From Thalassotalea mangrovi (GTDB lineage: Bacteria; Pseudomonadota; Gammaproteobacteria; Enterobacterales; Alteromonadaceae), in contig NZ_SWDB01000010.1 of the NCBI RefSeq assembly GCF_005116735.1, forward strand, positions 1-64,000: DNA of 64,000 nt, in the 5' to 3' direction. Under the pieces are notes generated by a model, which had not been told where the DNA came from, searched no databases, and was given only the letters and a program-made list of their open reading frames with translations. Shown piece after piece: positions 50,947-59,762 of this stretch (position 1 is the stretch's first letter; each line of letters starts with the position of its first letter). Made by a program: the position numbers and the translations under genes.

Positions 50947-51723
50947 ATGTCAGTCGATTATTATGGTTATCGTAAAAAATTTGCGGTATTAGTTCCGTCT
51001 ACCAATACCGCCGTTGAGCAGGAATACCATCGCATGTGCCCAGAAGGTGTCGCACTGGCGACCCGGGGATGCTTAATCCCGCCTTTTAAAGTCACCAATG
51101 AGGATGAATTTGTCGCTATGGTGAAAGCTATTGGTGATGCCACCGAGCAAGGCCTGAGAGATTGTTTCACCTGCCTTCCTGATCACGTCATTTTCGGCTA
51201 TTCCGCAGAAACCTTTTGGGATGGTAAAGGCCGCTCCGATCGGGAGTTTCAGAAATACAACGATATCGCCAAATCCGAGGCCAATTGTGAGATCACCTTT
51301 GGTGCCCAGGCCATTATGGACGCATTAAAATGCTACGCAGGCGTTAAGCGCATTGGCGTGGTATCACCTTATATGCCGGTGGGCGACGCGCAAGTGGTTA
51401 AGTTTATGGCAGATATCGGCTATGAAGTGGTGCGGGTTAAAGGACACTGCTCACCAGGTCCGGTGGACATTGCCTATGAGACATCAGGCGCTACCCGGCA
51501 ACTGGTAAAAGAGGTAGATGGTGATGATGTGGATTTAATTCTCCAGGCAGGCACCAATATGTACTTCGTGGAGCTGGCAGCACAACTGGAGAAAGAGCTG
51601 GGTAAACCGGTGCTGGCGATCAATGCCATTACCTTTTGGCATGCACTGAGAGCGAATGGCATCCATGACAAAATTCGTGGCTTTGGTTCATTGCTTGAAG
51701 AGCATATCGAATTGCCCGCGTAG
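50947..51723 (+). CDS. Maleate isomerase / Asp-Glu racemase family protein 1
   Basis: A 258-residue protein of the maleate cis-trans isomerase/arylmalonate decarboxylase group. VLVPSTNTAVEQEYHRM (14-30) is the N-terminal substrate loop. The usual first catalytic cysteine position is in GYSAETFW (Ser86), and the second is in LILQAGTNMYF (Ala201), so both nucleophilic cysteines of the family appear to be missing. The 57229-58017 product is a paralog that keeps the second Cys. ATG 50947 follows GGAG; the upstream AT-rich extension is promoter DNA. It is first in a + strand unit with a lyase and a membrane protein. Confidence 0.75.
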   Translation: MSVDYYGYRKKFAVLVPSTNTAVEQEYHRMCPEGVALATRGCLIPPFKVTNEDEFVAMVKAIGDATEQGLRDCFTCLPDHVIFGYSAETFWDGKGRSDREFQKYNDIAKSEANCEITFGAQAIMDALKCYAGVKRIGVVSPYMPVGDAQVVKFMADIGYEVVRVKGHCSPGPVDIAYETSGATRQLVKEVDGDDVDLILQAGTNMYFVELAAQLEKELGKPVLAINAITFWHALRANGIHDKIRGFGSLLEEHIELPA

Positions 51724-51726
51724 ATT

Positions 51727-51752
51727 AGATACCGGCATACGCCGGTATGACG
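51727..51752 (-). repeat. CGTCAT-[stem]-ATCT hairpin, copy 2
   Basis: On the minus strand: CGTCAT-ACCGGC-gtat-GCCGGT-ATCT. It lies just after the stop codon at 51723. Confidence 0.7.
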
Positions 51753-51786
51753 ATCTCAACTGGCGGGAACTAACAGCCACAAAACC

Positions 51787-51815
51787 CGTCATTCCGTACT
51801 CCGATACGGAATCTC
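51787..51815 (+). repeat. CGTCAT-[stem]-ATCTC hairpin, copy 3
   Basis: CGTCAT-TCCGTA-ctccga-TACGGA-ATCTC, with the same flanks and loop as the copy at 48954 and a different stem. Confidence 0.75.
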
Positions 51816-51829
51816 AGCAAGGTTAAGAT

Positions 51830-52684
51830 ATGAAACATAACACTCGGCTTAAACAGGCGTTAGCAAGAGATTCGGTACTAAAAGCGCCTGGGGTGGCCAA
51901 CGGCCTTTCTCTTCGCCTTATTGAACAAGCCGGATTTGAAGTCGGCTTTGTATCCGGTGCCGGAATCGCCTTTTGTCAATATGGCGTGCCTGATGTTGGT
52001 TTAATCTCCATGACCGAAATGGCGCAACAAATAAGAACCTTAAGAGAAATCTCTGCCCTCCCCCTTATTGTCGATATGGATACTGGCTTTGGTAATGCCA
52101 TCAATGTTCAGCGCACCGTAAAGCTGTTCGAGCAAAGTGGCGCCAGCGCCATGCAAATGGAAGATCAAGTAATGCCAAAGCGCTGTGGTCATATGCTTGG
52201 TAAACAAGTGATTAGCAGCGGTGAAATGGTCGGTAAAATCAAGGCATTTACCGATGCCAGAAACAGCAGTGATACTTTACTGATTGCCCGCACCGATGCC
52301 CTTGCGATCAATGGCTTTGACGATGCAATGCAGCGGGCACGGCAGTATCTTGAAGCGGGCGCCGATTTATTGTTTATCGAAGCGCCAACAAACTTAAAGC
52401 AAATGCAGATCATTGCCGATGAATTCAAAGACAAAGTTCCACTGGTGCACAACCTGGTAGAAGGTGGTAACAGCCCGGTCGATAGCAGCCAGCAATTGCA
52501 GCAATTGGGTTACAAGATAGCCCTGTACCCTGTGGCTCTACTCCACGCTTTTGTACCTCAGGCACAACAGTTGCTTCGCCATATTGCGACCAAAGGAGAA
52601 ACCACCTCATATACAAATGAGCTTATTGATTTAAACACAATGAATAAATTGGTTAAGGTAGAACAATACCTAAATATCACCTAA
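51830..52684 (+). CDS. Isocitrate lyase/PEP mutase family protein (methylisocitrate/dimethylmalate lyase-like)
   Basis: A 284-residue TIM-barrel lyase. VDMDTGFGN (81-89) provides the metal-binding Asp pair, EDQVMPKRCGH (111-121) contains the catalytic-loop KRCGH, and RTDALAINGFDDAMQRARQYLEAGAD is typical of 2-methylisocitrate and 2,3-dimethylmalate lyases. These enzymes cleave 2-hydroxy-di/tricarboxylates to pyruvate-type products. Next to a maleate isomerase-like gene, cleavage of a substituted malate is a plausible job (inference). It follows the isomerase gene by 106 nt, within which two repeat hairpins have inserted. Confidence 0.82.
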   Translation: MKHNTRLKQALARDSVLKAPGVANGLSLRLIEQAGFEVGFVSGAGIAFCQYGVPDVGLISMTEMAQQIRTLREISALPLIVDMDTGFGNAINVQRTVKLFEQSGASAMQMEDQVMPKRCGHMLGKQVISSGEMVGKIKAFTDARNSSDTLLIARTDALAINGFDDAMQRARQYLEAGADLLFIEAPTNLKQMQIIADEFKDKVPLVHNLVEGGNSPVDSSQQLQQLGYKIALYPVALLHAFVPQAQQLLRHIATKGETTSYTNELIDLNTMNKLVKVEQYLNIT

Positions 52685-52727
52685 ACACAGAATAACAACC
52701 GGCCACACATCAGGATTGGATAGGAAT

Positions 52728-53432
52728 ATGATTTCACTAAGTTATTTCTTTTTTGCCATTTTACTATGCCAGTTATTTCTGTTGGCAACTACGTTCAAAA
52801 TTGAAGACGCTACGTGGCGATTGTGGTGGCTTCGAATCTTACTATTTGGTGTCATATATGATAACGCCATTTTGCTTTGCTCCAGTCTTACAGGTGCTAC
52901 GCCAGGGCTTGAGTTTTACAGCGAACTTCGCTGGTTATTTCACGCCATGATCCTACCGGTATTAGGGCTTTTCTCCCTATCCATAATCACCCAGGTCAAC
53001 CCCAATCTAAAATGGCGCAATGGTTTTTACTTTATGTTTAGCGGCCTGGTACTTGCTGGCATTGGCTACGGTCTCTGGGGTGAGTATATTCATCAACAAC
53101 TGGTGCCTGCGACCTTTAGCGACCCAAATCAAATGATTGCGCCATTTGAACGATTCGTAGCCGAATATTCGTCACCGCCCTGGGCGACGATAGGAATGAA
53201 TGTTGTCGCCATCCTATGTTCAATATATGTATGGATTAAAGGCAAATGGCCTTGGTTCTCCTTAGGAGCAATCAGTATTTTCCTGGTTAATGGGGCCGCA
53301 GCAGGTAGCGATTATGGTTTTATGTTGGGTAACATTATGGAAGTGCTATTTATCGCCAGTTTAATTGCCACTGAGCGATTTGTGCAGAACGTTGGAATTG
53401 CAGCCGCTGGAGATGTTGCTGAAGTTGTCTAA
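52728..53432 (+). CDS. Polytopic membrane protein of unknown function
   Basis: A 234-residue protein with about seven hydrophobic segments. The start at 52728 has AGGAT and TAGGAAT just upstream. There are no transporter motifs. An even spread of Trp residues and a lumenal/periplasmic loop (LWGEYIHQQLVPATFSDPNQM) are visible. It is last in the unit after the isomerase and lyase genes, and its 3' end overlaps the convergent HMG-CoA lyase-like gene by 4 nt. Its size and topology recall the 61307-62032 product, but I do not claim homology. Confidence 0.65.
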   Translation: MISLSYFFFAILLCQLFLLATTFKIEDATWRLWWLRILLFGVIYDNAILLCSSLTGATPGLEFYSELRWLFHAMILPVLGLFSLSIITQVNPNLKWRNGFYFMFSGLVLAGIGYGLWGEYIHQQLVPATFSDPNQMIAPFERFVAEYSSPPWATIGMNVVAILCSIYVWIKGKWPWFSLGAISIFLVNGAAAGSDYGFMLGNIMEVLFIASLIATERFVQNVGIAAAGDVAEVV

Positions 53433-54367
53433 AATTCAGAGGAAAAATTAAAGTTGCGTTTAAGCTGAAGGTGTCGCCAGGCGCTGGCTCGGCCACCGGA
53501 AGATACCTGGCACAGGTCGCCGGCAAGTTGCCCGACTTCCATCAACCTGAGTAAATCAATACCGGTTTCAAAGCCCATTTGCGCTAACATCATCACCACA
53601 TCTTCGGTAGCAACATTCCCCGTCGTCCCGGGCGCGAATGGACAGCCGCCAAGGCCGCCGACCGATGCATCAAACTGTCGCACCCCAGCCTCTATTGCCG
53701 CATATACATTTGCCATTCCCATGGCCCGGGTATCATGAAAATGACAACCAATGATATCGCTACCATATTCTTCAATGACCGGTTGCATCAATGCCTTTAC
53801 CTGTAAGGGGTTTGCGGCACCTATGGTATCGGCGAATACCAGTTTATCAGCACCTGCCATACGCAGTTGATGGGCAAGCGTTAATACCGTATCGATATCC
53901 GTTTTGCCCTCAAATGGGCATTCCCAGGCAACGGCAATACAGACCAGTACCTCAATGCCATCTTTTTTTGCCAAAGCGATAATATCCTGGGCCTGAACGA
54001 TACTTTCCTCGACTGACATACGGATATTTTTCTGGTTCATGGTTTGCGATGCACAAACGACAAGTAGCAAAGATTTAGCGCCCGCCTGTTGTGCCAGCTG
54101 ATAACCTTTCAGGTTAGGGATCAGCGCCTGGTATTGCACGCCATCATCAAAATGACTAAGTTGCTGTATAACCTGGTCAGTACCAGCCATCGCAGGAACC
54201 GCTTTTGGTGAAACAAAACTGCCAACTTCAATCGATTTAACGCCAGCCTTTGTCAAGCCATGAATAAGCTGCAAGCGTTGCTCAATGGTTAAAATTTGCG
54301 CCTGGTTCTGCAATCCATCGCGCGGGCCAACATCGGTGATATGCACCCATTCTTTGCCCCTGGCCAT
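53429..54367 (-). CDS. HMG-CoA lyase-like enzyme
   Basis: A 312-residue DRE-TIM metallolyase. DVGPRDGLQNQ (12-22) is the divalent-metal/substrate motif, SQTMNQKNIRMSVEES follows, CHFHDTRAMG carries the metal-binding His pair, and VGGLGGCPFAPG contains the signature catalytic Cys. HMG-CoA lyases cleave 3-hydroxy-3-methylglutaryl-CoA to acetyl-CoA and acetoacetate; relatives cleave citramalyl-CoA or isoprenoid-derived homologues. Its ATG overlaps the stop of the CoA-transferase gene (TAATG), so the pair probably activates and then cleaves a 3-hydroxy acid. Confidence 0.88.
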   Translation of the reverse strand: MARGKEWVHITDVGPRDGLQNQAQILTIEQRLQLIHGLTKAGVKSIEVGSFVSPKAVPAMAGTDQVIQQLSHFDDGVQYQALIPNLKGYQLAQQAGAKSLLLVVCASQTMNQKNIRMSVEESIVQAQDIIALAKKDGIEVLVCIAVAWECPFEGKTDIDTVLTLAHQLRMAGADKLVFADTIGAANPLQVKALMQPVIEEYGSDIIGCHFHDTRAMGMANVYAAIEAGVRQFDASVGGLGGCPFAPGTTGNVATEDVVMMLAQMGFETGIDLLRLMEVGQLAGDLCQVSSGGRASAWRHLQLKRNFNFSSEF

Positions 54368-55566
54368 TAGCCAATGACTCCTTTGTCTTTTAATGCTGCG
54401 ATATCCGAAGCCTGCATCTTTAATAAATCCGTTAACACTTCATCGGTATGTTGACCGATAAATGGAGCCGCGGAAAAGCTGTCTTCATTGGTGCGGGATA
54501 ACTTGATTGGATTCCCCGGACCTTTCGCGGTTTTGCCATTAGGGTGCAACATATCTACCACCATGTTGCGGTGCAGGATTTGCGGGTCGTTCAGGGCATC
54601 GCTGAATTTATTTACTGGCGCACAGGGAATTCGTGCCGCTTCCAGCAAGCCAATCCAGTGATGATTGGTATTGGTGGCAAACAGCTCATTAAGCTTGCCA
54701 TCAATTAACGCTTTATCGGCAAAACGACCGGGCTGGGTGTCATATTTACTGTCTTCAAACTCTTTTATCTTGACCACGGTTTTCAGGTTTTGCCAGAAGT
54801 TATCGGTAATAACGGCAAGAATAATATGACCGTCCTGGGTCTGATAGCTGTTATACGGAACGTGGACGAAATGCGAGTTGCCAATCGGATATGGGTCTTT
54901 ACCTGATAGTAAATGCATGGTCGCCATGTAATTTAACATCGACACCTGGCAATCCAGCATCGATATATCCACATGCTGGCCTTTGCCACTTTGAGCACGC
55001 TCGACAACAGCAGACAGGATGCCCATCACCGCAAACATTCCGCCGCCCAAATCGCCGATGGGAATACCAGCGCGCATTGGATCATTGATATCATGACCGG
55101 TAATTGACATACCGCCACCGAATGCCTGGGCTACCTGATCGAAAGCCGGACGTTTAGATCCTGGCCCTTCAGAACCAAAGCCCGTCACCGTGCAGGTAAT
55201 AATTCGCTCGTTGAATTGGGATAAGGTCTGGTAGTCGATGCCCAGGCGCTCTGGGACACCAGGACCAAAATTGCTGATCACCACATCCGCCTGTTGTACC
55301 AGTTGATAAAAAACCTGCTTACCTTCCTCGCTTTTTAAGTCAATGGCAACCGAGCGCTTATTGCGGTTCAGGGTAATGAAATACGCCCCAAACCCATCAA
55401 CCGAATTTTCCGGATCATTAGCAAGCAGCTTACGGGTTCCTTCTCCGGCCAGCGGTTCAACTTTTATGGTATTGGCGCCAAGATCCGATAAAATCATCGC
55501 ACCATACGGACCCGAAAGCATATGGGTCAGATCTAAAATGGTAAGGCCTTTTAACGGTTTGTTCAT
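54367..55566 (-). CDS. Class III (CaiB/BaiF) CoA-transferase
   Basis: A 399-residue family III CoA-transferase. LDLTHMLSGPYGAMILSDLGA (about 10-30) is the usual start, ALDLKSEEGK-like AIDLKSEEGKQVF follows, and the catalytic Asp is in SMLDCQVSML. It moves CoA between carboxylic acids. The ATG at 55566 (MNKPLKG) fits the family; a further 5' start at 55632 would run through the operator palindrome. It is the first gene of a two-gene unit with the HMG-CoA lyase-like gene. Confidence 0.9.
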   Translation of the reverse strand: MNKPLKGLTILDLTHMLSGPYGAMILSDLGANTIKVEPLAGEGTRKLLANDPENSVDGFGAYFITLNRNKRSVAIDLKSEEGKQVFYQLVQQADVVISNFGPGVPERLGIDYQTLSQFNERIITCTVTGFGSEGPGSKRPAFDQVAQAFGGGMSITGHDINDPMRAGIPIGDLGGGMFAVMGILSAVVERAQSGKGQHVDISMLDCQVSMLNYMATMHLLSGKDPYPIGNSHFVHVPYNSYQTQDGHIILAVITDNFWQNLKTVVKIKEFEDSKYDTQPGRFADKALIDGKLNELFATNTNHHWIGLLEAARIPCAPVNKFSDALNDPQILHRNMVVDMLHPNGKTAKGPGNPIKLSRTNEDSFSAAPFIGQHTDEVLTDLLKMQASDIAALKDKGVIG

Positions 55567-55611
55567 CGGATACCTGCCATAAGATACGCAAATCTGGGGA
55601 CTATTTGCCAC

Positions 55612-55633
55612 AATGTTATATCTATATAACATT
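55612..55633. promoter_or_regulatory. Candidate operator site 8 (CoA-transferase promoter)
   Basis: AATGTTATAT-CT-ATATAACATT: a perfect palindrome with 10-bp arms, the best example in the window. It lies about 50 nt upstream of the CoA-transferase start. Confidence 0.75.
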
Positions 55634-55736
55634 TAAGTAAAGGAGAATGTTTAATGAACCGGGCTATACACCCGATTCATTGTTTAAGAGGTAAGCTGCG
55701 CTGGTGGAGTGGAAGCCTGCAACCTCACCCCCTCCC

Positions 55737-55810
55737 CGTCATCTCCATGTAAATGGAGATCTCAAACTTAGCTGAATGACTCAGATTTCCTGTCGTAGCA
55801 GGAAATGACG
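55737..55810. repeat. CGTCAT-[stem]-ATCTC hairpins, copies 4 and 5
   Basis: Copy 4 (55737-55763, plus): CGTCAT-CTCCAT-gtaa-ATGGAG-ATCTC. Copy 5 (55784-55810, minus): CGTCAT-TTCCTG-ctacga-CAGGAA-ATC. They face each other. The 55634-56170 gap contains no gene. Confidence 0.75.
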
Positions 55811-56011
55811 AAGTTATCTGGTCTAAGGTTTGGTTCATTGGGTGTCGAAGAAAGTTTGGAGCATGAGGTGTCTAAGGGTGACTAAAGGTGTCACGTAAGC
55901 CTTAGCTTGGTTAACTCGCCCAGCTGGCAGCCGTGAAACCAGCAAGAAACAGACTTTGTTAAAGCTTATCTCTTCCACCTTCCACTTCCACCATAACTCC
56001 TGCTTTATTCT

Positions 56012-56140
56012 CGGCGCAATCTACGATTGCATGCTAGGAACGATTTATAGTCGTGTGCCAGGAGCTGGCTTGCCAGCGTGCTAGTAGCTAGTAGTTAGGC
56101 CCTTCGCCATCCGAAACCTGAGACCTGAAACCTGAATCCG
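56012..56140. repeat. TGCTAGGA-linked hairpins and CCTGAAA repeats, second copy
   Basis: GCAATC-tac-GATTGC, ACGATT-tat-agTCGT and GCTGGC-tt-GCCAGC are joined by ATGCTAGGA and GTGCCAGGA, followed by TTCGCCATCCGAAACCTGA and further CCTGAAA units. This is the same module as 21545-21680. Confidence 0.7.
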
Positions 56141-56170
56141 ACTTTCTCAGGCTCACATCTGAGAAAGTAA

Positions 56171-57175
56171 TCAGGCTTGCCTCTGAGCAAGTCGATTACG
56201 AACCATGACGCCCAGATAAACCAGGCCAGCAAACAGCAATGCTACCAAGTATAGGATAATCGGGATGCGGACGACTTCACTCATTTGACTTAAATCGTCG
56301 AAATAGAAAAGGAAACACACCAGGATAAAACCAAGGCTTAATAAACCAATTACTTTCTTTGAAAAGCCTAGTCCGTAGATGTAGGTCGCAAAAAACATCG
56401 CCGCGAAGCCAAAACCAAACATGCTTACCGATTCATTATGAATGGAAAAGTAAGCGACCACTACGGCGTGGAATATTACGAAACTTTCCAAAAACGTCTT
56501 CCAAACCCGATTAGTATGAAAACGGGTGAAAAACAAGCTACCCTGGACCAGAAAAAACAGGATATAGGCGGTGCCAAGCATATGTCCCAGGGTCACCTCT
56601 ATCGGGTGAAACCAGAAGGTGTAAATCATTGCCCAGGAAAAATAATAACCATGGTAACGGACGAAGGTTGCCCTGACCTGCTCTAACCACCCCAGCGATT
56701 TACCAAAGATAAATCCGCGACGCTTTTGTTCCAGCACCAAAGTAAACGCCAGTACCAGCACCACCGACATCATTGCCGCCATATTACTGGTATCCTGCGC
56801 CAGGCCATCGTAATAGACCTTGGTCTGCACAATATGAGCCATGACGAAGAAGAAATTAACGGCCAGCGCCTGTATATTTTCTTTGTGCAAGCCCCAGCGA
56901 AAACTGCCCTGGTAGGAAAGCTTGCGTTTCTGGCTGATATAAATGAGATACCAGATGGCAACCTGATGACCGATATATAAAGACCAGGCAGACAATCGTG
57001 TCCACACCGTTGGCTCGGTAAGTTTCCAGTAGTACCAGGCTGGCCCCTGATCTTCGGCAAAGGTAAGGTGTGCACTGTATGGACCAATCAGCCAGATTAG
57101 CAGCATGATCAGGCAACAGATAACGACCGCATAAGAAAGTTTAAACATCGGATACCCTGGGTTTTCTTTTGCCAT
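56171..57175 (-). CDS. Polytopic membrane protein of unknown function
   Basis: A 334-residue protein with about ten hydrophobic segments. Aromatic and His residues cluster near the membrane ends (WSLYIGHQVAIWYLIYIS; VRYHGYYFSWAMIYTFWFHPIEV; VIFHAVVVAYFSIHNES). There is no known transporter motif. AAGGAAGTG precedes the ATG. It lies 53 nt downstream of the second maleate isomerase-like gene and is probably co-transcribed with it. It could be a haem- or quinone-handling membrane protein, but nothing in the sequence proves this. Confidence 0.65.
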   Translation of the reverse strand: MAKENPGYPMFKLSYAVVICCLIMLLIWLIGPYSAHLTFAEDQGPAWYYWKLTEPTVWTRLSAWSLYIGHQVAIWYLIYISQKRKLSYQGSFRWGLHKENIQALAVNFFFVMAHIVQTKVYYDGLAQDTSNMAAMMSVVLVLAFTLVLEQKRRGFIFGKSLGWLEQVRATFVRYHGYYFSWAMIYTFWFHPIEVTLGHMLGTAYILFFLVQGSLFFTRFHTNRVWKTFLESFVIFHAVVVAYFSIHNESVSMFGFGFAAMFFATYIYGLGFSKKVIGLLSLGFILVCFLFYFDDLSQMSEVVRIPIILYLVALLFAGLVYLGVMVRNRLAQRQA

Positions 57176-57228
57176 ACGTTCACTTCCTTAAAGCAGATCT
57201 GTAAGTTTGTTTTTTGCTGCCGGTTTAG

Positions 57229-58017
57229 TTAAAACTCTTCCATCAGACGACCATAACCGGTGACCTTATCGTCAATACCCATTGCCCGCAGCGCATGCCA
57301 GACGGTCGCGACATTGATCGGAATTAACGGTTTTTTGAGAATATGTTCAAACACCGGAAAAATATCCAGGGTCGATAAGTTGGTTCCGCACTGGACAATG
57401 GCATCAACACTGTCATCATCAACGTCATAAATCGCTTCAATCACATCCTCGATCAGGGTTTCGGCAATCGCCGTCGCTGATGGACGATTCAGGCCTTTGA
57501 CTTTGTGCACCGAAAAACCAATATCTTCAAAAAAGCGAATCACATTATCATCGCCAACCTGCGGATACGGGGTGATCACGGATATGCGCTTTGCACCAAA
57601 ACAATTTAACGCGTCCTTGGTTGCGCCAGCCCCTGTGGTAAGGCCAACATCAGGATTAAACTGGGCAATTTGATTGCGAATATCCTGTTCAAATTCGATA
57701 TTTCCTTCCAGACCTCCCCAGAAAGTTTCCGCGGACATACCAAGCATGACGTGATTGACCTTGGCACTCATGATATTACGGATTGAACCGGGTATCTCAC
57801 CGCGCATAATTTCCAGGAAACGCTCAAATACCTGGTTTTCATCATTGCCTGTTTTCTCGACTTCATCGGCCCAGTTTCTCAGTTCAATATAGAACCGCGA
57901 TGGATGCCAGCTAACCCCATCGAGATGGAATTTCTGTAAATCATATTCGACCCCGGTATTGGTCGATGGAATAATCACGCCGATTTGCGCCCGACGAGCT
58001 ATCTGATAATTGTGCAT
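57229..58017 (-). CDS. Maleate isomerase / Asp-Glu racemase family protein 2
   Basis: A 262-residue paralog of the 50947-51723 product. VIIPSTNTGVEYDLQKF (14-30) matches the N-terminal loop. The first active-site position reads GMSAETFWGG (Ser95) and the second VQCGTNLS (Cys210), so one of the two family cysteines is retained. The shared SAETFW motif suggests that the two proteins form a subfamily distinct from the classical maleate isomerases. AGGGATCTTGTC precedes the ATG, and an operator-like palindrome is upstream. Confidence 0.78.
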   Translation of the reverse strand: MHNYQIARRAQIGVIIPSTNTGVEYDLQKFHLDGVSWHPSRFYIELRNWADEVEKTGNDENQVFERFLEIMRGEIPGSIRNIMSAKVNHVMLGMSAETFWGGLEGNIEFEQDIRNQIAQFNPDVGLTTGAGATKDALNCFGAKRISVITPYPQVGDDNVIRFFEDIGFSVHKVKGLNRPSATAIAETLIEDVIEAIYDVDDDSVDAIVQCGTNLSTLDIFPVFEHILKKPLIPINVATVWHALRAMGIDDKVTGYGRLMEEF

Positions 58018-58043
58018 GACAAGATCCCTACGCTGCCACTTAT

Positions 58044-58065
58044 AATGATATAACGTTATAACATT
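58044..58065. promoter_or_regulatory. Candidate operator site 9 (maleate isomerase-like 2 promoter)
   Basis: AATGATATAA-CG-TTATAACATT, 17 of 20 positions matching the consensus, directly upstream of the gene starting at 58017. Confidence 0.65.
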
Positions 58066-58200
58066 TAATAATTAATAACAATCCTGCTGAGACATCAAAA
58101 ACTGGGGTAAATATTTATCGGGAATGATCTTTTTCAGTCGCAGCGCGCTATAGGTATTTTTAGAGACACGCACGCCATTGTTTGCAAATTGCGTGGCTTT

Positions 58201-58225
58201 GTTATATTTGTAACAAACATATAAC
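58201..58225. promoter_or_regulatory. Candidate operator site 10 (GntR gene upstream region)
   Basis: GTTATAT (58201-58207) and ATATAAC (58219-58225) form an inverted repeat with an 11-nt spacer, about 120 nt before the GntR gene. The spacing differs from other sites by roughly one helical turn, which could still allow binding of two half-sites. This suggests autoregulation. Confidence 0.5.
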
Positions 58226-58344
58226 TTTAGAACATAAAAACTGCTCTTTTGAGCTTAACCCTTGATATCTATATATTAGAACCGAGTTACACTATCTGTT
58301 AAGATGAAAAAAATTTCGGTATCAGCACAAAGAGATATATCAAT

Positions 58345-59115
58345 ATGTCATTTGATGAGTTATTGGCAAATCCAAGATTAAAATCGGCCTTAAAAAGTGA
58401 TATGCCAACACCGCTATATCACCAGGTTTACCTGTTCCTCAAAGAGAAAATCCACAATGGCGAAATTCCCTTTGGTGAAAAGATGCCCACCGAACACAAT
58501 TTGTCCGATGCTTTTGGGGTGTCACGTATCACCGCCAAACGGGCCATGGATGAACTCGCCGAGGAAGGCTATATAACCCGCCGCCGTGGCAAGGGCTCAC
58601 ACGTGACGTACCAACATCGGGCTGAACAGGTTGCTGCGCCGATGGGCGGACTGTTGGAAAATTTAAAAATTCTCGGCCGCGAGTCCCAGGTGAAATCACT
58701 GCTATTTGGCGCTGCCATTCCGCCTCTGGATATTCAGCAACGCTTTGGTACCGACAGTAACACGCCATTGATTCAATCACAGCGAATCCGCCTATCAGAT
58801 GGTGTGCCCTTTGGTTATTACGGCAGCTGGACCCGTGATATCGGCGACATCTATACTCCGGAAAAAATGCAGGAAATGTCGCGTATTGAGATTTTTAAAG
58901 CGGCCGGCATCCAATTGGGAAAAATTAAGCAGACCGTCAGTGCGACATTATCAAACGTGGAAACGGCAATGCATCTGGATATCCCGATTGGCAAACCATT
59001 GCTAGTCATTGATCGCTCAATGTTTGATAAAGACGGTAATCTGTTTGACCACTTATACGCTATCTACAGACCGGATCAATATCAGTTTGAAATGGAGTTT
59101 TCCGTCGACGATTAA
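58345..59115 (+). CDS. GntR-family transcriptional regulator (HutC/UTRA type)
   Basis: A 256-residue regulator. The winged helix-turn-helix (about residues 22-92) contains PLYHQVYLFLKEKIHNGEIPFGEKMPTE-type GntR sequence and the recognition region FGVSRITAKRAMDELAEEGY. The UTRA ligand domain (about 105-250) includes LIQSQRIRLSDGVPFGYY and VIDRSMFDKDGNLFDHLYAIYRPDQYQFE. HutC-type regulators are usually repressors released by a pathway metabolite. It is the only regulator in the accessory region, and palindromes beginning with GT and ending with AC, as GntR proteins prefer, lie before most operons. Confidence 0.88.
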   Translation: MSFDELLANPRLKSALKSDMPTPLYHQVYLFLKEKIHNGEIPFGEKMPTEHNLSDAFGVSRITAKRAMDELAEEGYITRRRGKGSHVTYQHRAEQVAAPMGGLLENLKILGRESQVKSLLFGAAIPPLDIQQRFGTDSNTPLIQSQRIRLSDGVPFGYYGSWTRDIGDIYTPEKMQEMSRIEIFKAAGIQLGKIKQTVSATLSNVETAMHLDIPIGKPLLVIDRSMFDKDGNLFDHLYAIYRPDQYQFEMEFSVDD

Positions 59116-59201
59116 CTCTTACTGGCCAGTGGTTCCGACAGCTAACCATTTACCTGTCGCTTTTGGCCATTGTGTTTTCAATAATTATGAAAGGAACAAC
59201 A

Positions 59202-59657
59202 ATGAAAATAATCAAACTCGCTGTACCTTCATTATTCACAACCCTGGCGGGCCTGTCGTTTATTACCACGGCGGCGCCGGTGGAGATCGCCCTTAGTCCC
59301 GTGCAATCCGCCAAGGGGCAGATTGTTGTCAAAGTCTATCAACAACAGAAAAACTGGATGTCAGAAGACGAAGGTGAGTCCTTTATGACCCATATCCACT
59401 CGTTTACAGAAGAGCAACCTGGCGATCCGGAAATGATCAATTTTGACCTGCCAGAAGGTGACTACGCCCTTTTCCTATATCAGGATCTTGATATGGATAG
59501 CGAGATGAAAACCAACTGGATTGGTATTCCGAAAGAACCGGTTGGTACGTCGAATGATGCCAAAGGGAAAATGGGCCCACCGGATTTCGACGATGCGCTG
59601 TTTAATGTCCCCTCTGAAGGTACCAAGCTTAAAATCACCCTTAGTAGTATTGATTAA
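59202..59657 (+). CDS. Exported DUF2141 protein
   Basis: A 151-residue protein with a signal peptide (about 1-27, ending FITTAAP). The mature part fits DUF2141: FDLPEGDYALFLYQDLD (about 95-111) and MKTNWIGIPKEPVGTSNDAKGKMGPPDFDDALF. The start at 59202 follows AAGGAACAAC. These small secreted proteins have no established function. It lies 86 nt after the GntR gene and before a repeated terminator hairpin. Confidence 0.85.
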   Translation: MKIIKLAVPSLFTTLAGLSFITTAAPVEIALSPVQSAKGQIVVKVYQQQKNWMSEDEGESFMTHIHSFTEEQPGDPEMINFDLPEGDYALFLYQDLDMDSEMKTNWIGIPKEPVGTSNDAKGKMGPPDFDDALFNVPSEGTKLKITLSSID

Positions 59658-59762
59658 AGTAGCTGCAGGCTGCAAGCGACAGGCGGTAAGCTGCTTCCTA
59701 TGCTTAGTCATACCGACACAATTCAGGCAGTAAGCTGCTTTTAACTGCAAGTCAAAAATCAA

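Noticed and set aside
54367..55632. Start of the CoA-transferase at 55632
   Set aside because: The extra N-terminal residues would be encoded by the operator palindrome, and the family start MNKPLKGLTILDLTHM is at 55566.
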